A stretch of DNA of 64,000 bases, taken from assembly GCA_950295325.1 (NCBI GenBank), contig OX485806.1, positions 50,897,169 to 50,961,168 of the forward strand, in the 5' to 3' direction. Shown in pieces: positions 32,604 through 44,537 of this stretch. The notes under the pieces were generated by a model. It searched no databases and had not been told where the DNA came from. It saw nothing but the letters and a program-made list of their open reading frames with translations. Position 1 is the stretch's first letter. Every line of letters starts with the position of its first letter. Both the position numbers and the translations under genes were made by a program. The DNA is from Polytrichum commune (taxonomy: Eukaryota > Streptophyta > Polytrichopsida > Polytrichales > Polytrichaceae).

Positions 32604-33580
32604 TTGAGGGAAACATGGGTATCAAAAATGCGGGGTATGATGGTGAGCCCGGGGTTTCCAAAAGGTTGTGAGGCTCAAATTGGAACAAGGATCATGTGCA
32701 AATGGAGTTTGACCATACCATTGATTTTAATGGTAATGGTGGGCATGAGGGTGGATTCGGTGAGGAAAATGGAGGTGTCCTTTGAAAGGGCTCCCGCAAA
32801 CCTCAAATAGTATTTGGGGCCTAGAATACCGAATGCACCCAAAACCTTGGAGGGTATTAATGTTGGATTGAAATTTCAATTCGAGATGCTTCGAAGGTTC
32901 GGATGTTGAAATGAACTTGGTGCTAATGAGGCACATGGGGCCTCTTAAGGCCTATGTGCGCTATTCAAACGCACAAATGAAGGATACACCTAAAACGGAC
33001 GAGCTTTCTAAGAAATGCATCGTTTTAGGTGGGGTTTTAAAAGCGGGTGGTGGATGCCTTGTTTAAGTCCCCAAGGCTTCTTGAGGACATGGTGGGGATC
33101 ATCAAGTTTGCAAGATCATTGAATCCGATGGTCCCGAAGAAAAGTTTGGCGGCGCATCACCACAAGTGGCTTTAGCCAAAGTTGGTCCCAAAGAAATGAG
33201 TGCAAATTGTTTGGTTCATTTTACTTAGGCAAAATATGTTGGTGCCGCTAACAGAATGTTGAAAGGTGGCTTTATGCTTCCAAGGCAAATCATACTCATG
33301 CCGCGGACGGAATGTTGGAAGGTGGGTTTGTCCTACCAAGGCAATTCATGTTCGTGCCGCATACGGAGTGTGGGAAGGTGGCTTTGTGCTATCAAGGGAA
33401 AACATGTTTGTTTTGTGGACAAATTATTGGAAATTGCTTTTGTGGCACTAAACCAATTCGTCCCACGGACGAAATGTTAAAAGTTGGCTTTGCGGACCGA
33501 GCCAAAACATATTGTTGCGGTGGACGGAGAATTAGATGGTGGCTTTGTGGCCAAGGCTAGTAGCCTTAAGCCAAGGCCAA
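32604..33580 (+). pseudogene. Gag-like remnant with ~57-bp tandem repeats
   Basis: A short open stretch (32604-32807) is homologous to the gag remnant at 6963-6670. From 33250 to 33545 six tandem units of 56-57 bp (AATGTTGGAAGGTGGCTTTG, then a CATG.TCGTGCCGCGGACGG part) encode in turn LKGGFMLPRQI.. or LEGGFVLPRQF... Units that are 56 bp long shift the frame, so the repeat no longer encodes one protein. No CCHC zinc knuckle was seen. Confidence 0.6.
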
Positions 33581-33832
33581 GTCATGTATACCTTGAGGCT
33601 CAAATGAATGGGAGATATGTCTCATGAGTTGTCAAAGAGGCAACGGACTCTTTCATGAGCCGAAAGCTCACAAGGGGGTTGGGGCTCGCGGACGGGTAGA
33701 GCCAGCAAGCCCACCAAAGTACGGTTTGCAAAGGGCGAACCGTATGAAGCAAAGGAGGTGGCGATGCATGTAACCTTTTGATGTGGGACATTAGATTTTT
33801 GTCAACATTTCACTCTATGTGAAATAAATGAG

Positions 33833-34200
33833 GTGCATGTCATTGGAAATGTCACCTTCTTTGAAACTCACATGAGAGATGTGAGGTGCAAGCCGGTGTG
33901 CTTGCGGTGCATTATGATGTGTCATAATGGCAAAGAGATGAAGTTCAAATTGATAAGGACTCCTATGGTAGGAGGACCCAAGTTGAATTTGGTCTTAATG
34001 GACCAAATGAAAAATGGCCAACATAATAGTCGTGGTTCAATTGGAGCAACTCGATAGAACTTATGGGGAGGCTAGGAAAGATGGGCCTCCCCTAAACCAC
34101 TTTGGTGGGATGTTGGGGAGATACAATGATGTATTCACCAATGTGTTGCCCAAAAGTTACCGCCAAGAAATGAAAATAACTTTGCTCAACAAGATATTGA
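33833..34200 (+). pseudogene. Gypsy post-gag segment before RT
   Basis: Fragments read THMRDVRCKPV, HNGKEMKFKLIRTPMVGG and LGRYNDVFTNVLPK. The last is the conserved lead-in to the gypsy RT. The RT fingers and palm that should follow are absent. Confidence 0.6.
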
Positions 34201-34213
34201 GTTCTAGAGGTAT

Positions 34214-35360
34214 GTGGTGACAAAGGAAATTGGTGACAAACATGAAGAATATCAAGGCCATCCAAAAGGAGAATTGGTCCTTGACTCAAGAAAATGGCTT
34301 AGGTCATTTGTTGGCCTAGCCAACTACTACCACCACTTCATTCGAGGTTTTTCTAAGGTTGCTAGGACCTTAGTCAATTTGTTGAAAAAATGGCTATCCC
34401 AAGAGTGGGATGAGCCTTGTCACCAAGCCTTTGGGAAGCTCAAGAGCAAGTTCCCTTCACAAGATGTGGTTAAGTTTCCGGGTTTTCATAAGCATTTTGA
34501 GGTGCACATGGAGACGAAGGACTTTATCATTGGCGGATGTTGATCCAAGATGGATGACCATTGCTTATGAGAGCATTAAGCTTCATGGTTGTCGAACCTT
34601 GTCCGGCTTGTACAAGAAATGGCTATCCCAAGAGTGGGATGAGCCGTGCCACCAAGCCATTGGGGAGCTTAAGACGAAGTTCTCTTCGCCGCCCGTGCTC
34701 AAGTTCGCGGAGTTTGACATACCTTTTGAGGTGCATACGGGGGCGAGGGACTTTATTTGGCGGATGTTGATGTAAAAAAATAAAAATGGCCATTGCATAT
34801 GGGAGCATGAAGCTCGATGGTTGTCCGACTTGTGAAAGAAATGGCTATCGCAAGAGTGGGATTAGCCTTGTCACCAAGTCTTTGGGGAGCTTAAGAGCAA
34901 GTTCTCTTCGCCGCCCGTGCTCAAGTTCGTGGAGTTGGACAAACCTTTTGAGGTGCTTATGGGGGTGAGTAACTTTTCCAATGATGGATTGTTAATGTAA
35001 GATGGATGGCCTTTGCATATGGGGGCTTGAGGCTCGATGGTTGTCAAAGAAGACAACCAACTCATGACAAAGAATTTCTTTGCCGTAGTGCATTGCTTGA
35101 AGATGTGGCGACATTATTTGGGGTCGCACAAAGCAAAGGTCTACATGGACAATGTGTCCTAAAAGTATTTTAACATATACAAGCGCAAGTGAGCGCCAAC
35201 TCATTGCGGTGGTATGGTAGTTTGGCGCTTACGAAGGTGGATTTGGTCCACAAACCGGACCGTGAAAATGTGGTGCCGGATGCGTTAAGTAGACGGGAAG
35301 AGTTCCAAGCAATGAGAACCATCCAAACCTTGTGGCTAATGTGTGCCGGCAAAGGAAACT
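34214..35360 (+). pseudogene. RT C-terminus/RNase H with segment triplication
   Basis: It starts at RSFVGLANYYHHFIRGFSKV. Then three consecutive versions of the segment KWLSQEWDEPCHQAFGKLKS / VLKFAEFD.PFEVHTGARDF / AIAYESIKLHGC appear at about 34390-34600, 34615-34830 and 34845-35050. The remainder of RNase H follows (..FLCRSALLEDVATLFGVAQS..) with HKPDRENVVPDALSR near 35255. Frameshifts and stops occur throughout. The fragment at 27.5 kb has the same triplication. Confidence 0.75.
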
Positions 35361-35898
35361 TGTGATGCAAGATACGGGAGGGATAAATTAACTACCCCGA
35401 GGCACAAAAGCTTTTAGGTGAGCTTCGCAAGAGCAAGGTGCTCAAAGAGGTTAAGTTGGTGGACGGATTGTTCAAGTGCAAGCAAAGTTGGGTGTATGTG
35501 CCACAAGGCAAGTAGAGGCTATCGGTTTTGAAGGAGGAATTTGATAGTCCTATTGCCGGCCTTAGAGGAGAAAGAAAAAAATCGCCATAGAATGGTATCA
35601 TGGAGGTACCATTGGCGGTGCATAAAGGAAGATATAGCCCACTTTGTGAAGGCTTGAATCAAAGTGCCAAGTGAACTGAGCCTCTTACCAAAAGCAAGGC
35701 GGTTTCTTGCAACCGTTGCCTATCCCGTCGGCGCCATGGCATCGTATGTGCATGGACTTGATCACAAGTTTGCCGGAGTCACATGTGTATGATGCCATCT
35801 TGTTGATGGTATAGCGGTTTGCCAAGTTGGCACACATGGTGCCGATTGTGGGAACCGCCACCGCGTTGGAGACCGCATAGCCTTTTCTCAAATGATGG

Positions 35899-36507
35899 TT
35901 GAGGCACCACGGGTTGCCAAGAGTGATTGTGTGGGATCAAGATCCAAAGTTCACAAGTGCATTTTCAATGCATTTCTCTAAGGAGGTCGGAATGAAACTA
36001 AGGTTTAGCACGACCTTGCATTCCCAAATGAATGGGAAATCGGAGCGTGTGAATGGAGTCTTGAAGCAATACTTGAGGAACTTGGTGGGGGCGGACCAAG
36101 GAGATTGGGCGGACTATGTGGGTCGAGCGGAGTGTAATTGCAATGTAGCCACGCACTTGGCTACCAAGGGGTGGTCTTTGGTGGTGGCTTATGGAGTGGA
36201 TGCGCTCCAACCTATTAACCTAGCTCTCGAGGGGGCACATTCAACACTAGAGTTCAACCAAGATGGTGAGGACTTGGCCAAGAAGCGTGAACAAGTCTTG
36301 GAGATGACCAAGTTGTTGGTGGAGAAAGCCCGAAGGTGCTACGGAGTGCAAGTCAATGCCGGAAGACGCGAAGTGGAGAATGAGGTGGGCCAAAAGGTGT
36401 TGTTGAATGTGGACAACTTCACCTTGCCCAAAGGCCTTACTCCAAAAGTTCATGTCCAAAATTGGAGCTTCGTTTTCCATTGTGGAACAAGTGTTCAAGG
36501 ACATGTA
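35899..36507 (+). pseudogene. Gypsy integrase core (203-codon open stretch)
   Basis: This is the longest open stretch in the element. It reads RHHGLPRVIVWDQDPKFTSA (with the second catalytic Asp in WDQD), LHSQMNGKSERVNGVLKQYL (with the catalytic Glu in SERVN) and WADYVGRAECNCNVATHLAT. It ends in the integrase C-terminal region (..QKVLLNVDNFTLPKGLTPK..) with a frameshift. The N-terminal zinc-binding HHCC part lies upstream in broken form (around 35600-35700). Confidence 0.8.
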
Positions 36508-36519
36508 TAAATTGCAATT

Positions 36520-36860
36520 AACGCCGGAGATCAAAGTGCATCCGACATTTCATGTCTCATTACGAAAGTCATTTTAGGACGACACCTTGTGGCCCGAACA
36601 CAAGCAAGTGGTTAGGCCACGTCCCAACCTTGTGGAGGTCATTTGGAACATGAGGTAGGAGTGCATCCTCAAGTGTAGGAAGCCCAAGTGAAAATGAAAG
36701 AAAATGTACAAAGGAGTACTTGGTGAAATGGTGAGGATACCATGAGAAAGAAACCGCTTGGGTGGCGGCAAGAGACATGGTGAACACCAATGAATTGGTG
36801 AAGCGCTTTGAAGAAACTAAGGCTAAGGATTCCAATAAAATGAAGCGTAGGCACTGATGA
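36520..36860 (+). pseudogene. Chromodomain-like remnant
   Basis: The reading HPTFHVSLRKSF..DDTLWPDHNQV-type sequence (here .. HVSLRKSF*DDTLWPEHKQV) is the integrase-chromodomain linker of plant chromoviruses. It is followed by VEVIWNMR.., KCRKPK and a lysine-rich end near 36845. Stops interrupt it. The chromovirus assignment is by this order and context. Confidence 0.5.
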
Positions 36861-37671
36861 GGACATCAATCTCCTTTAGTGGGGGAGAGACGCTAGTAGC
36901 ACACTTAGCTTCGAGGTTAATTACTCCACAACATGAACTTGTTCTTTGGCTTGAGGGAATAAAGTCCAAACTTTAGTGGTGCAAAGAGAAAAGTATGAGA
37001 TGAGGTCCTAGTCTTGTACTTGTGCTTGGTTAGTGGAAGAGGGGGAATAGACATGCCAAACTAGGTTGGGTAAGCCGAGTAATTGGGGGCCATGGCTTGG
37101 AGGGGCTTTGGATAAAACCAATAAACTTCTTAGTTGTGGGCTTGTCCGGGCGGGGACAAGGTGATGGCGCGTGCTCATAAAAGTGCTACCCGCGAGCTAA
37201 CGAGAGTTGGCGCATGAGAGTCATGAACCCATGTCTCGAAAGAGCAAAGTGGGAACCGAGTCGGGCGGGACTTGGCATCACCCCCGTGCGATCGAGGCGT
37301 GGCTTAACAATGGAAAGCCATCTCGGAGTTGCAACCGAGACAACTTAGTGGAAGCGTTGAGGTCTCGCCTAGATGTGTCACGTTAGGCTAGTGGAGCCTA
37401 ACGGGGGAGGCCCCAAAGGAGGGGCAACCCAAGTGAGTCCCAAAGTAGGTGGGTCTAGTGTAGGTTAGGTCCTTGGATGAGAGATCCAAGGTCGCTAACG
37501 GACCACCTAAGAACGACACCTTTGGGACTATGCCAAATTTGAAGATGCATTGTGGGGGTCGCACCTTAAGGTAAACACAATGCCGCACCATAGAGGATGG
37601 CAACTTGAGAATTGGTGTGCCGACTACGAGTATAGTCGATGAGGGCATCGACTCCGTTTGGTGGGGGTGAG
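36861..37671 (+). mobile_element. Gypsy 3' untranslated region and purine tract
   Basis: Non-coding sequence matches 29946-30680 of the fragment copy, ending at the purine-rich tract before the 3' LTR. No gene seen. Confidence 0.7.
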
Positions 37672-38644
37672 TGTCGCGCACCTCTCCATGAGGAGTGGCC
37701 GAAACACCATGGGCACAAGGGGGACCCCGGAGTGACACCCGGGACTTGTGGCGCCGTTGGTGAGAGGGCCCAAGTGATCCTAGTGTGGGTGAGGGCCCCG
37801 GGCGTTGGGAACGCCTCCCACCCACGAAGACTAGGAGGCATAAGGGTGAGGCCATGAGCTATGCGTAGCTCATGGCGTGGTGATTCTAGAATGCTCAAGA
37901 TCACCTCAATCGGAGGTGTGAGCTAGGAGTTATGGCCATTTGAGTGGGGTGCTGTCCCGGGACAGCGCCCTGGTACAGCAGTGCCTGGGAGTGATTCCCG
38001 GGACTGCCAAGGTTCAAACAGGCATAACTTCCTCAAGACTTCCTTGAATGGGGCAAGCAAGGAGTCCATCGGCATCTACGTGAAGCATAGATGAGGATGG
38101 AGTGGTTGGTTGTTATGATCAGACATCATACAAGGAAGTTATGATGGTCTGAAGCTGCTGGGGGGGTTCTAGGCCCAGCAGCTAAGGGAAAATGTCCACT
38201 TGGCCCCAACTCTTGGTAGAGAGACAAGAGGTTGGTTGGCGGTGGGGTAGGGGCTCCGTGTAGAGTCCTAGAGGCTTATATGGGTGAGGTGGTGTGGCCT
38301 CACCCACCCGAGGCCGAACGGCAAGGCCTCCATGGGCTTTGGCCTATTGTGAGGCCATAGTTGCCTAGTATGCTTCGGGTTGTTGTAGTGTTGCTCCGGC
38401 AACGCGATGATCCACATAGGATTGGACTTCCATGGATGGAAGTCCACATTGGGGAAATGGGTTACCGATTAAGGGGTGAGTCCCGAAAGCAAAGTAGGAG
38501 GGTTGGTTCCCTCCTATGAACTATTGGTCCGGGGTAAGAGGAGCTATCCATTAGCATGACGGAATGCGAATGGTTAGCGCTCGTAACCTTTGCTAGAAAC
38601 GAAAATTGGCAAGATTGTTAAGGGACCTAGCAAGGGTTGCGACA
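37672..38644 (+). mobile_element. 3' LTR of the complete gypsy element
   Basis: This is 973 bp, indistinguishable by eye from the 5' LTR, and is followed by the duplication CAAAT. Confidence 0.95.
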
Positions 38645-38649
38645 CAAAT

Positions 38650-41600
38650 GGTCAAGCAGTCAGTCAGCCAATCACGGCGTGATGTCTCCAACATGTTTAG
38701 AGAAAAGAGATAGTCTTGATATGCCAAGCGTATACTAAACCCTTGCACGTACTAAACCCTCCATCTCCACAAACTGCAGAAAAAAATTAAACTTCCACAT
38801 CCAAAATCGGCTGCGAACTGGAACAAAATCCAAATGTGTTTTCTCACTCATTTTTCAAATCCCAGTGGCCTTGTATGGTTTTGGACAATGAAATGAATGT
38901 TGTTTCACTTGTCTCAAAAAGGCTATATGTACAAATCAGGCTAAAATGTTAGAGTTACATGGGTAGTAGGGGAAATTATTGCCTCCCAACAAAGCATCTA
39001 AGGTGTGAAGAGTTGAGAATTATCTTGCCAAACACACTGTGATGCCCAACAAAGGGTCTTCAAACATACTTAGACTGTAGAGAGTGTGCACCCTCTCTGT
39101 CTTACATATCAAAAGATGAAAGGGGGAAAGAAACAAAATACCATGTTTTTCGCTCCATTGCCAAAATCAAACAAACCCACCACATTCCGAAAGGTGAGAG
39201 CGGGGCATTTATATCACATTGAGTTAAGTTATTTATTTTTCTTTGGGTTGGAAACAGTAAAGTGGTGTTGTGGGCATTATCATTCACCAAAGTAAGAGAT
39301 GTTTATTGTTTTTTAGAGAGAAGACAAGTTTAGTGAATCGAAGATGATGATTCCTTGACAATTGCAATTTTGTTTTTGTTAATTACTTCATTCATCAAGA
39401 CTACAAACTACATGCTAAAAAAAAAACCTTCCACATGAAAGATGGTGAGCATACATCAGCTAATGCCACCCATGAACCCACAAACTACATTATGAAAAAA
39501 CCGCCCAAATCCTAAATATTAATCAGACTGGAACAACAGCCACCCCCCAAATCCTGACCATTTCCAGGAAGCACGAGCACACACTTGCACGACATGCCAC
39601 TTGCAAGAAAGCCAACTACTTCAACCCTAAACCAAGAAAATGCATGTGTGATGGACGTCCACAAAACTCACCTGGACTGTACTCGTCCTTCGTCTTCGTC
39701 TCTGCGGACTCCTCCTCTCCATCCATTTGGTGAAGATCTTCCAGAGCTCCCAAATCTGTTGTCTTTGGCTGCAGTCTTCGGCTACGCCGCACTGCCTCGA
39801 GGTTGCCTGGCAGAATAATGCACGAAGACGGCTTCTGGCCTCTCACGCCTGCATCGAACTCAACTCAACTCATAGCCATCACCTCTCAGAATAGCAAATG
39901 ACATCAACTAATGAGAACAAATGCAAAGTGAATGAAGGCAATATTTATATAGGGTATGTGAGATGTGCTTAAGTTCGGAGGAATCACCTCGGTGGGTGTT
40001 GTGGAGAAGGTCAAAGTCACCTTGGCAGGTGATTTTAGTTGACAAAACCACCTCGAGGATTGCTACCAACCTATACACTATACCTCGACAGTTGAAACCA
40101 GAGCCCGCAACATATAAAAACTGCCTACATGTGCACATCATACGTCAAGATACACAGTTGAGCCACGAGAGACGAGGAGTGATTAGATATGCAGCAGAAC
40201 GCCGCAAAGACAACACTTAGGGTGGCACTTGCAGACACACAGCTTACACAGTTGTTGCAAGCGAGGAGCGCATAGACCAGCAGCACTCCACACAACGCAC
40301 GGCGCAGCAGCACAACAACGCAACTCACAGGAGCATATCGCATAGCACAGTACAACAACGCACAACGTTTGGAGACACACAGAGTGCTGTGAGTGCAAGA
40401 GTCGTCACACAGTTGGAGATGCAGTCAATTAGAGACACACTTAGAGGCATCACACACTTAGAGATGCACAACGCACTTAAGGACACACAGAGTGCTTGGA
40501 GAGCACGAGACCGTCAGCGACAGAGCTTGCAATGGGGGACTGCGAGGTCTGGCGAGAGAGGTCGTTCAACATCCAGAATCATGACCGTACATCTGTGTGC
40601 CCCACCACCAACCACGCGCACATTAAGTGACTGAAAAGATACTATAGCCAAAAACCAAAATCAAGGGCATGGCGCTTGCAGCCTCCGCAATTCCGCACCT
40701 CCGTGGCGCCAGGAGTGTGCGCACCGAGCGGCGAAGCGATCTAGCCACAACGGCGTATCAAGACACTAGAAGGTGAGTTTCATTTACATCTCTCTGGATG
40801 CCTGCTCTAGTGGCTTCATTAGCTCTTTCATTTTTGCCACCCTTTTGTCGCGTTTCTCCTCATAGGAGCACCTGTCTTCCCCACCATCCGCATCCTCGTG
40901 GCGGTCGGCAGGTGCAATCCACGGCGCATTTTCCGCACACCACTGTGCGTTTCCACGTGGTGGTGCACACGACATTCTTTCACGGCAATACAAGGATATA
41001 TGCGCGTGCTCTACAAGGATATACGCACAAATTTGCACAATCTTTGTGCCTCCCACTAACTGTCCAACTTAGTTCAATGGGCCAAGACGGTATAGTTTAA
41101 GGAATCCACTCACAGCACAAGCACATTCTTGCAGACTGCACCATGTCCATGTGGATTGTGGTATTTGGATTTGGCCTCTCAACGGCTACAACTTGCTAGC
41201 ATTGCACATGTAAGGCCACACTACTGATGTGGCAAGGTTTCATCCGTGGCATGTACAAATTACTAAATGACTATAAAACTAAGTATGAGAGTAGGGATAT
41301 GACTAAGTATATGACTAATGAACGACTACATGAAGAAATGGTTGGCAACATTGCTAGAACGACTAATAAATGACTAATATAGGACAATTCATCGCCACAA
41401 TGCTGTGTGGATGTGTTAATTAGAGCACCAATTTGCGGAGGAAAAAAAAAAGTTATCGGTCTGCTCGGCCAACATGAATTCTTTACATGTGTGGCATCAA
41501 TCTTTTGTAGTTTTGTGAACATAGCACACGTTTTGTCAATTATGGTGTTGTCATTGCACCTACAAATGGCTGAAGTTGACAGGCGTGGAGCTTATGCACG

Positions 41601-42701
41601 GAGATATAATTGCTAACTGTGCCATTGAGTGCAAATTGGTGCCTTAGTACCATTGAGTCCACATTTAGTGCACATTGCCGTCTTAGGTCACAACCACTAA
41701 GTGCGGAGTTATTTATTACTTAGGAGTCTGAGTCACTTTCATTATGAATCCGCACACTTATTATGTAACGCAGTCAGACCTGAAAACATAATTATCGTTT
41801 GCGGAAGATGCTTCACATACAAATTTTAAACTTACTACAAAATAAAAGTGGTTCAAATCTTATGTACATAAACCGCTAAAAGTACCCAAAAATGAAAGAA
41901 AATAAAGAGTCAAATGGTAATTAGTTTGTACTATTCCTTGCCCCATTCTAGGCCTCCCAAGAACGGTTCCTGAGATAGCCTTGCAGACGATTTTTTTGAC
42001 ACACATTGCTAGAAATTGATCCTATAAATTTTACAATGTTCTCTCCTATGCCCAATCGTGCAAATTTACGGTAGTCCGGTGAAGTCTAATTATGATGTCA
42101 ACAAATTTGATCAAGAGGTGTCGTTATCCTACATGTGTACATACCAGTTGCAGTCATAATCAATAGCCTAATTACAATGTATCTATGAGATGTTATTAGG
42201 AGGTGAGGATATCCTACATACCCTTGCATATGATCTCCCTTTGACATATTCTGAGCTTAAGCCACAACCTATAAAAATTGATTCACATGAGGACTTGAGG
42301 ATACAAAACATTACAAACCATGTTTTGTTCATTACATCTATGAAGGCAACCTTATATGTGATGTGAATTGTCTTCAGATCTCTCACCCTCTTAGACCTAG
42401 CGTTTATTTTGCTACAAGACTTGTACTGCACAAGTCCTATGTATTGAATCTTCTCAAATTGGTCATGTTGGGCAGTTCTTCATGTGTTACTCCACATGAT
42501 GGTCACATGTGACTCCAAACAATTGGGAGATTGGTCTTGTCATCCTTTATTTGGTGTTCTATGCTTTAATTGCTACTGGTTGTGTGCTGAAAAAGATGGG
42601 TTTTCTGGTGCTAGACCTCAGACTTCCTCATTGTTCACTCTGAGTGTGGACATAACAAGATGGTCAGCTGGATTTCACGTGGGCCTTCAGCTTGTGAGTT
42701 A
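38650..42701. other. Unassigned region, no gene recognised
   Basis: No coding family is evident. A minus-strand stretch at 39846-39616 encodes RRSRRLQPKTTDLGAL and an acidic EEESAETKTKDE tail, and may be a decayed exon. From 40200 to 40540 there are loose repeats of ACACACAGAGTGC and CACAACGCAC type. From 41265 to 41390 the motif ATGACTAA(T/G) recurs several times, and 41219 begins CACTACTGATGTGG; either could be subterminal to the CACTA element further right. Confidence 0.4.
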
Positions 42702-44287
42702 TGTCAGCCCTAAACCTCCACCCTTGGTTGCGTCCTAGTCCAGGTGAAGATCTAGAGCTCACATGCCCTTCCTCTCTTTCTCAACTAATCAATCCCATTT
42801 AAGTTACAGTGATCATGCATTAAAACAAACTCCACTCTTTATTATGGGCCACAATGTAATCAGTATTTAAGAATACTGGCACACCTTGTGCCCATCAAAC
42901 ACACACAACCTTCTAACACTTCTCTACCTATCCAAATGCTTAGTCGTTTTCCTAACCACCTACACCATCCCTCCTAAGTTTTAAGATTCACTTCCCTCTT
43001 CTATTACAACCTCCAACCTACTCAACTAGCTTCTAATTCATGATATTGCTCATACCCCTAACAAGTCACTTATTTAATTCCTAATCCCAGATACTATTCT
43101 TTACTACCTACCTTAGGGACAAATCTTAAGCCTTTAGTCTCGGTGCTCTAAGAGATAATCTGCGTTGTTCATGCTGGGACCCGCCCGTCAATGCCCTTCA
43201 ATCACCCGTCACTGCCCGTCAGATCGGCCTAGGGAGCCACCTGACTCCTCCAGGCGGCCTCAGGTGAAGCCAAGCCACTTGTTCGTTGGTGACCTTTTAG
43301 ATGTGAACCTAGCTAACTCACCGAGTTCAGCCTGTAGCGTCCCCCTCGGTTTCCTCCCTCCAGTTCTGTAGCCAGTTGAGCCAGAGAGCAACAAGCAGCT
43401 CAAAGTGAGTCGTTCCCCTGTTGTCAAAAACATTCTTCCCACATACATGTGTGGTTGCCCTGATGAATCCGTGGGCTTAATCTTGGCATCTCTGAATCCA
43501 TTCATTTCACCTTCCACGCTTCTGATTTCTGCAGCTCACACCTGATGTGGGCAGAGTCCCCTTCAACCACCTCTCTTTTGCCACAGTAGAATTTCAGCCA
43601 TTCCTTAATGTTCACTGATCTTGCCTCAAAAATACGGATGAATGTTGCCCTCACCTTCCTCGCTGGTTTCAATCCCTGCGGCGGTTGTAATTTGATGTAA
43701 TTCTGAATTTCAGCACTTCTACTTCACCCATTCGCCTCCTAGCTAACTACCTTCTTGAGCCTTGCTCCGCCCAGTGGGTTTTCGGGATTCCGAGGGTGCT
43801 CACAATCCCCCTCCCTTCTACCCATATTCCATTCACATCAACCAGCAAGTAAACTCACCACTTGGGCAGGGCTCCACCTCCGCCCACACCTCCGAAGCTC
43901 TACCAACCGAAGAGAGGAGACAACTCGGCCGCCGCCCACTCACATTCCATGGATCCGGATTTTGAGCAAAGATAATGGTCCTCCTCCTAATTCAGCCATG
44001 CCCTTAGCCCTTTCCTAACCCCCATCGAGCCTTAAACAAACATCCCTTAACCATTCATGGTTAATAAAACCCAGCTCTACCTAAGTCTAGTCCCCCTGCT
44101 TTGATAATTATCTGCCATAATCCCAACTAATTCCACTGAACTACAACACTATCTTTTAACTTAAATCCAATCCAACTTTAACAATTGCACTATTTTTATA
44201 TTTTGATATAGTGTTGAGAACATCAAATCCTAATTCTAACATTCCCTAAGCATAACAACACATATGAGCACATAATTTGGGTTTATA
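42702..44287 (+). mobile_element. Solo LTR, family 2 (TSD AGTTA)
   Basis: This 1586-bp copy starts TGTCAGCCCTAAACC and ends TTTGGGTTTATA, decayed by C-to-T changes. Perfect duplications AGTTA lie at 42697-42701 and 44288-44292. It lies about 250 bp upstream of the CACTA transposase start. Confidence 0.75.
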
Positions 44288-44537
44288 AGTTATTATAGTT
44301 ATGTAGACTTCTTAGTCTGGCACTAAAGATATTATAACAAGAGTATAACGCAAATCATTGAACTACAAGGCTAATTCAAACGAGAATGCTCTTAGAAGGT
44401 TTGGCTTCTCTATTGGTTTGAGAACTGTAGAAATCTGACCAAGAAAGTTGGGTTCATGTGTAAGGAACTGCAGGCTCTCCCTGAGCACAATGTTCCACGA
44501 CTTAGTTCAGTTCGTTGGCAGTGATTTTTCTCTTTGA

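Larger units (their letters stand above)
31586..38649 (+). mobile_element. Complete non-autonomous Ty3/gypsy element with target duplications
   Basis: LTRs of 973 bp at 31591-32563 and 37672-38644 show no difference by eye. The duplications CAAAT lie at 31586-31590 and 38645-38649. A PBS-like TATCAGAGCAGGGTTCC (initiator-Met tRNA type, lacking the leading TGG) follows the 5' LTR, and a purine tract GGTGGGGGTGAG precedes the 3' LTR. The interior has gag-like, RT C-terminal/RNase H, integrase and chromodomain-like remnants, all broken, with the RT palm deleted. It must have been moved by proteins supplied in trans. Confidence 0.95.

Noticed and set aside
41219-41232. CACTACTGATGTGG as the definite left terminus of the CACTA element
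   Set aside because: No matching inverted copy was found to the right of 48017, so it is kept only as a possibility.
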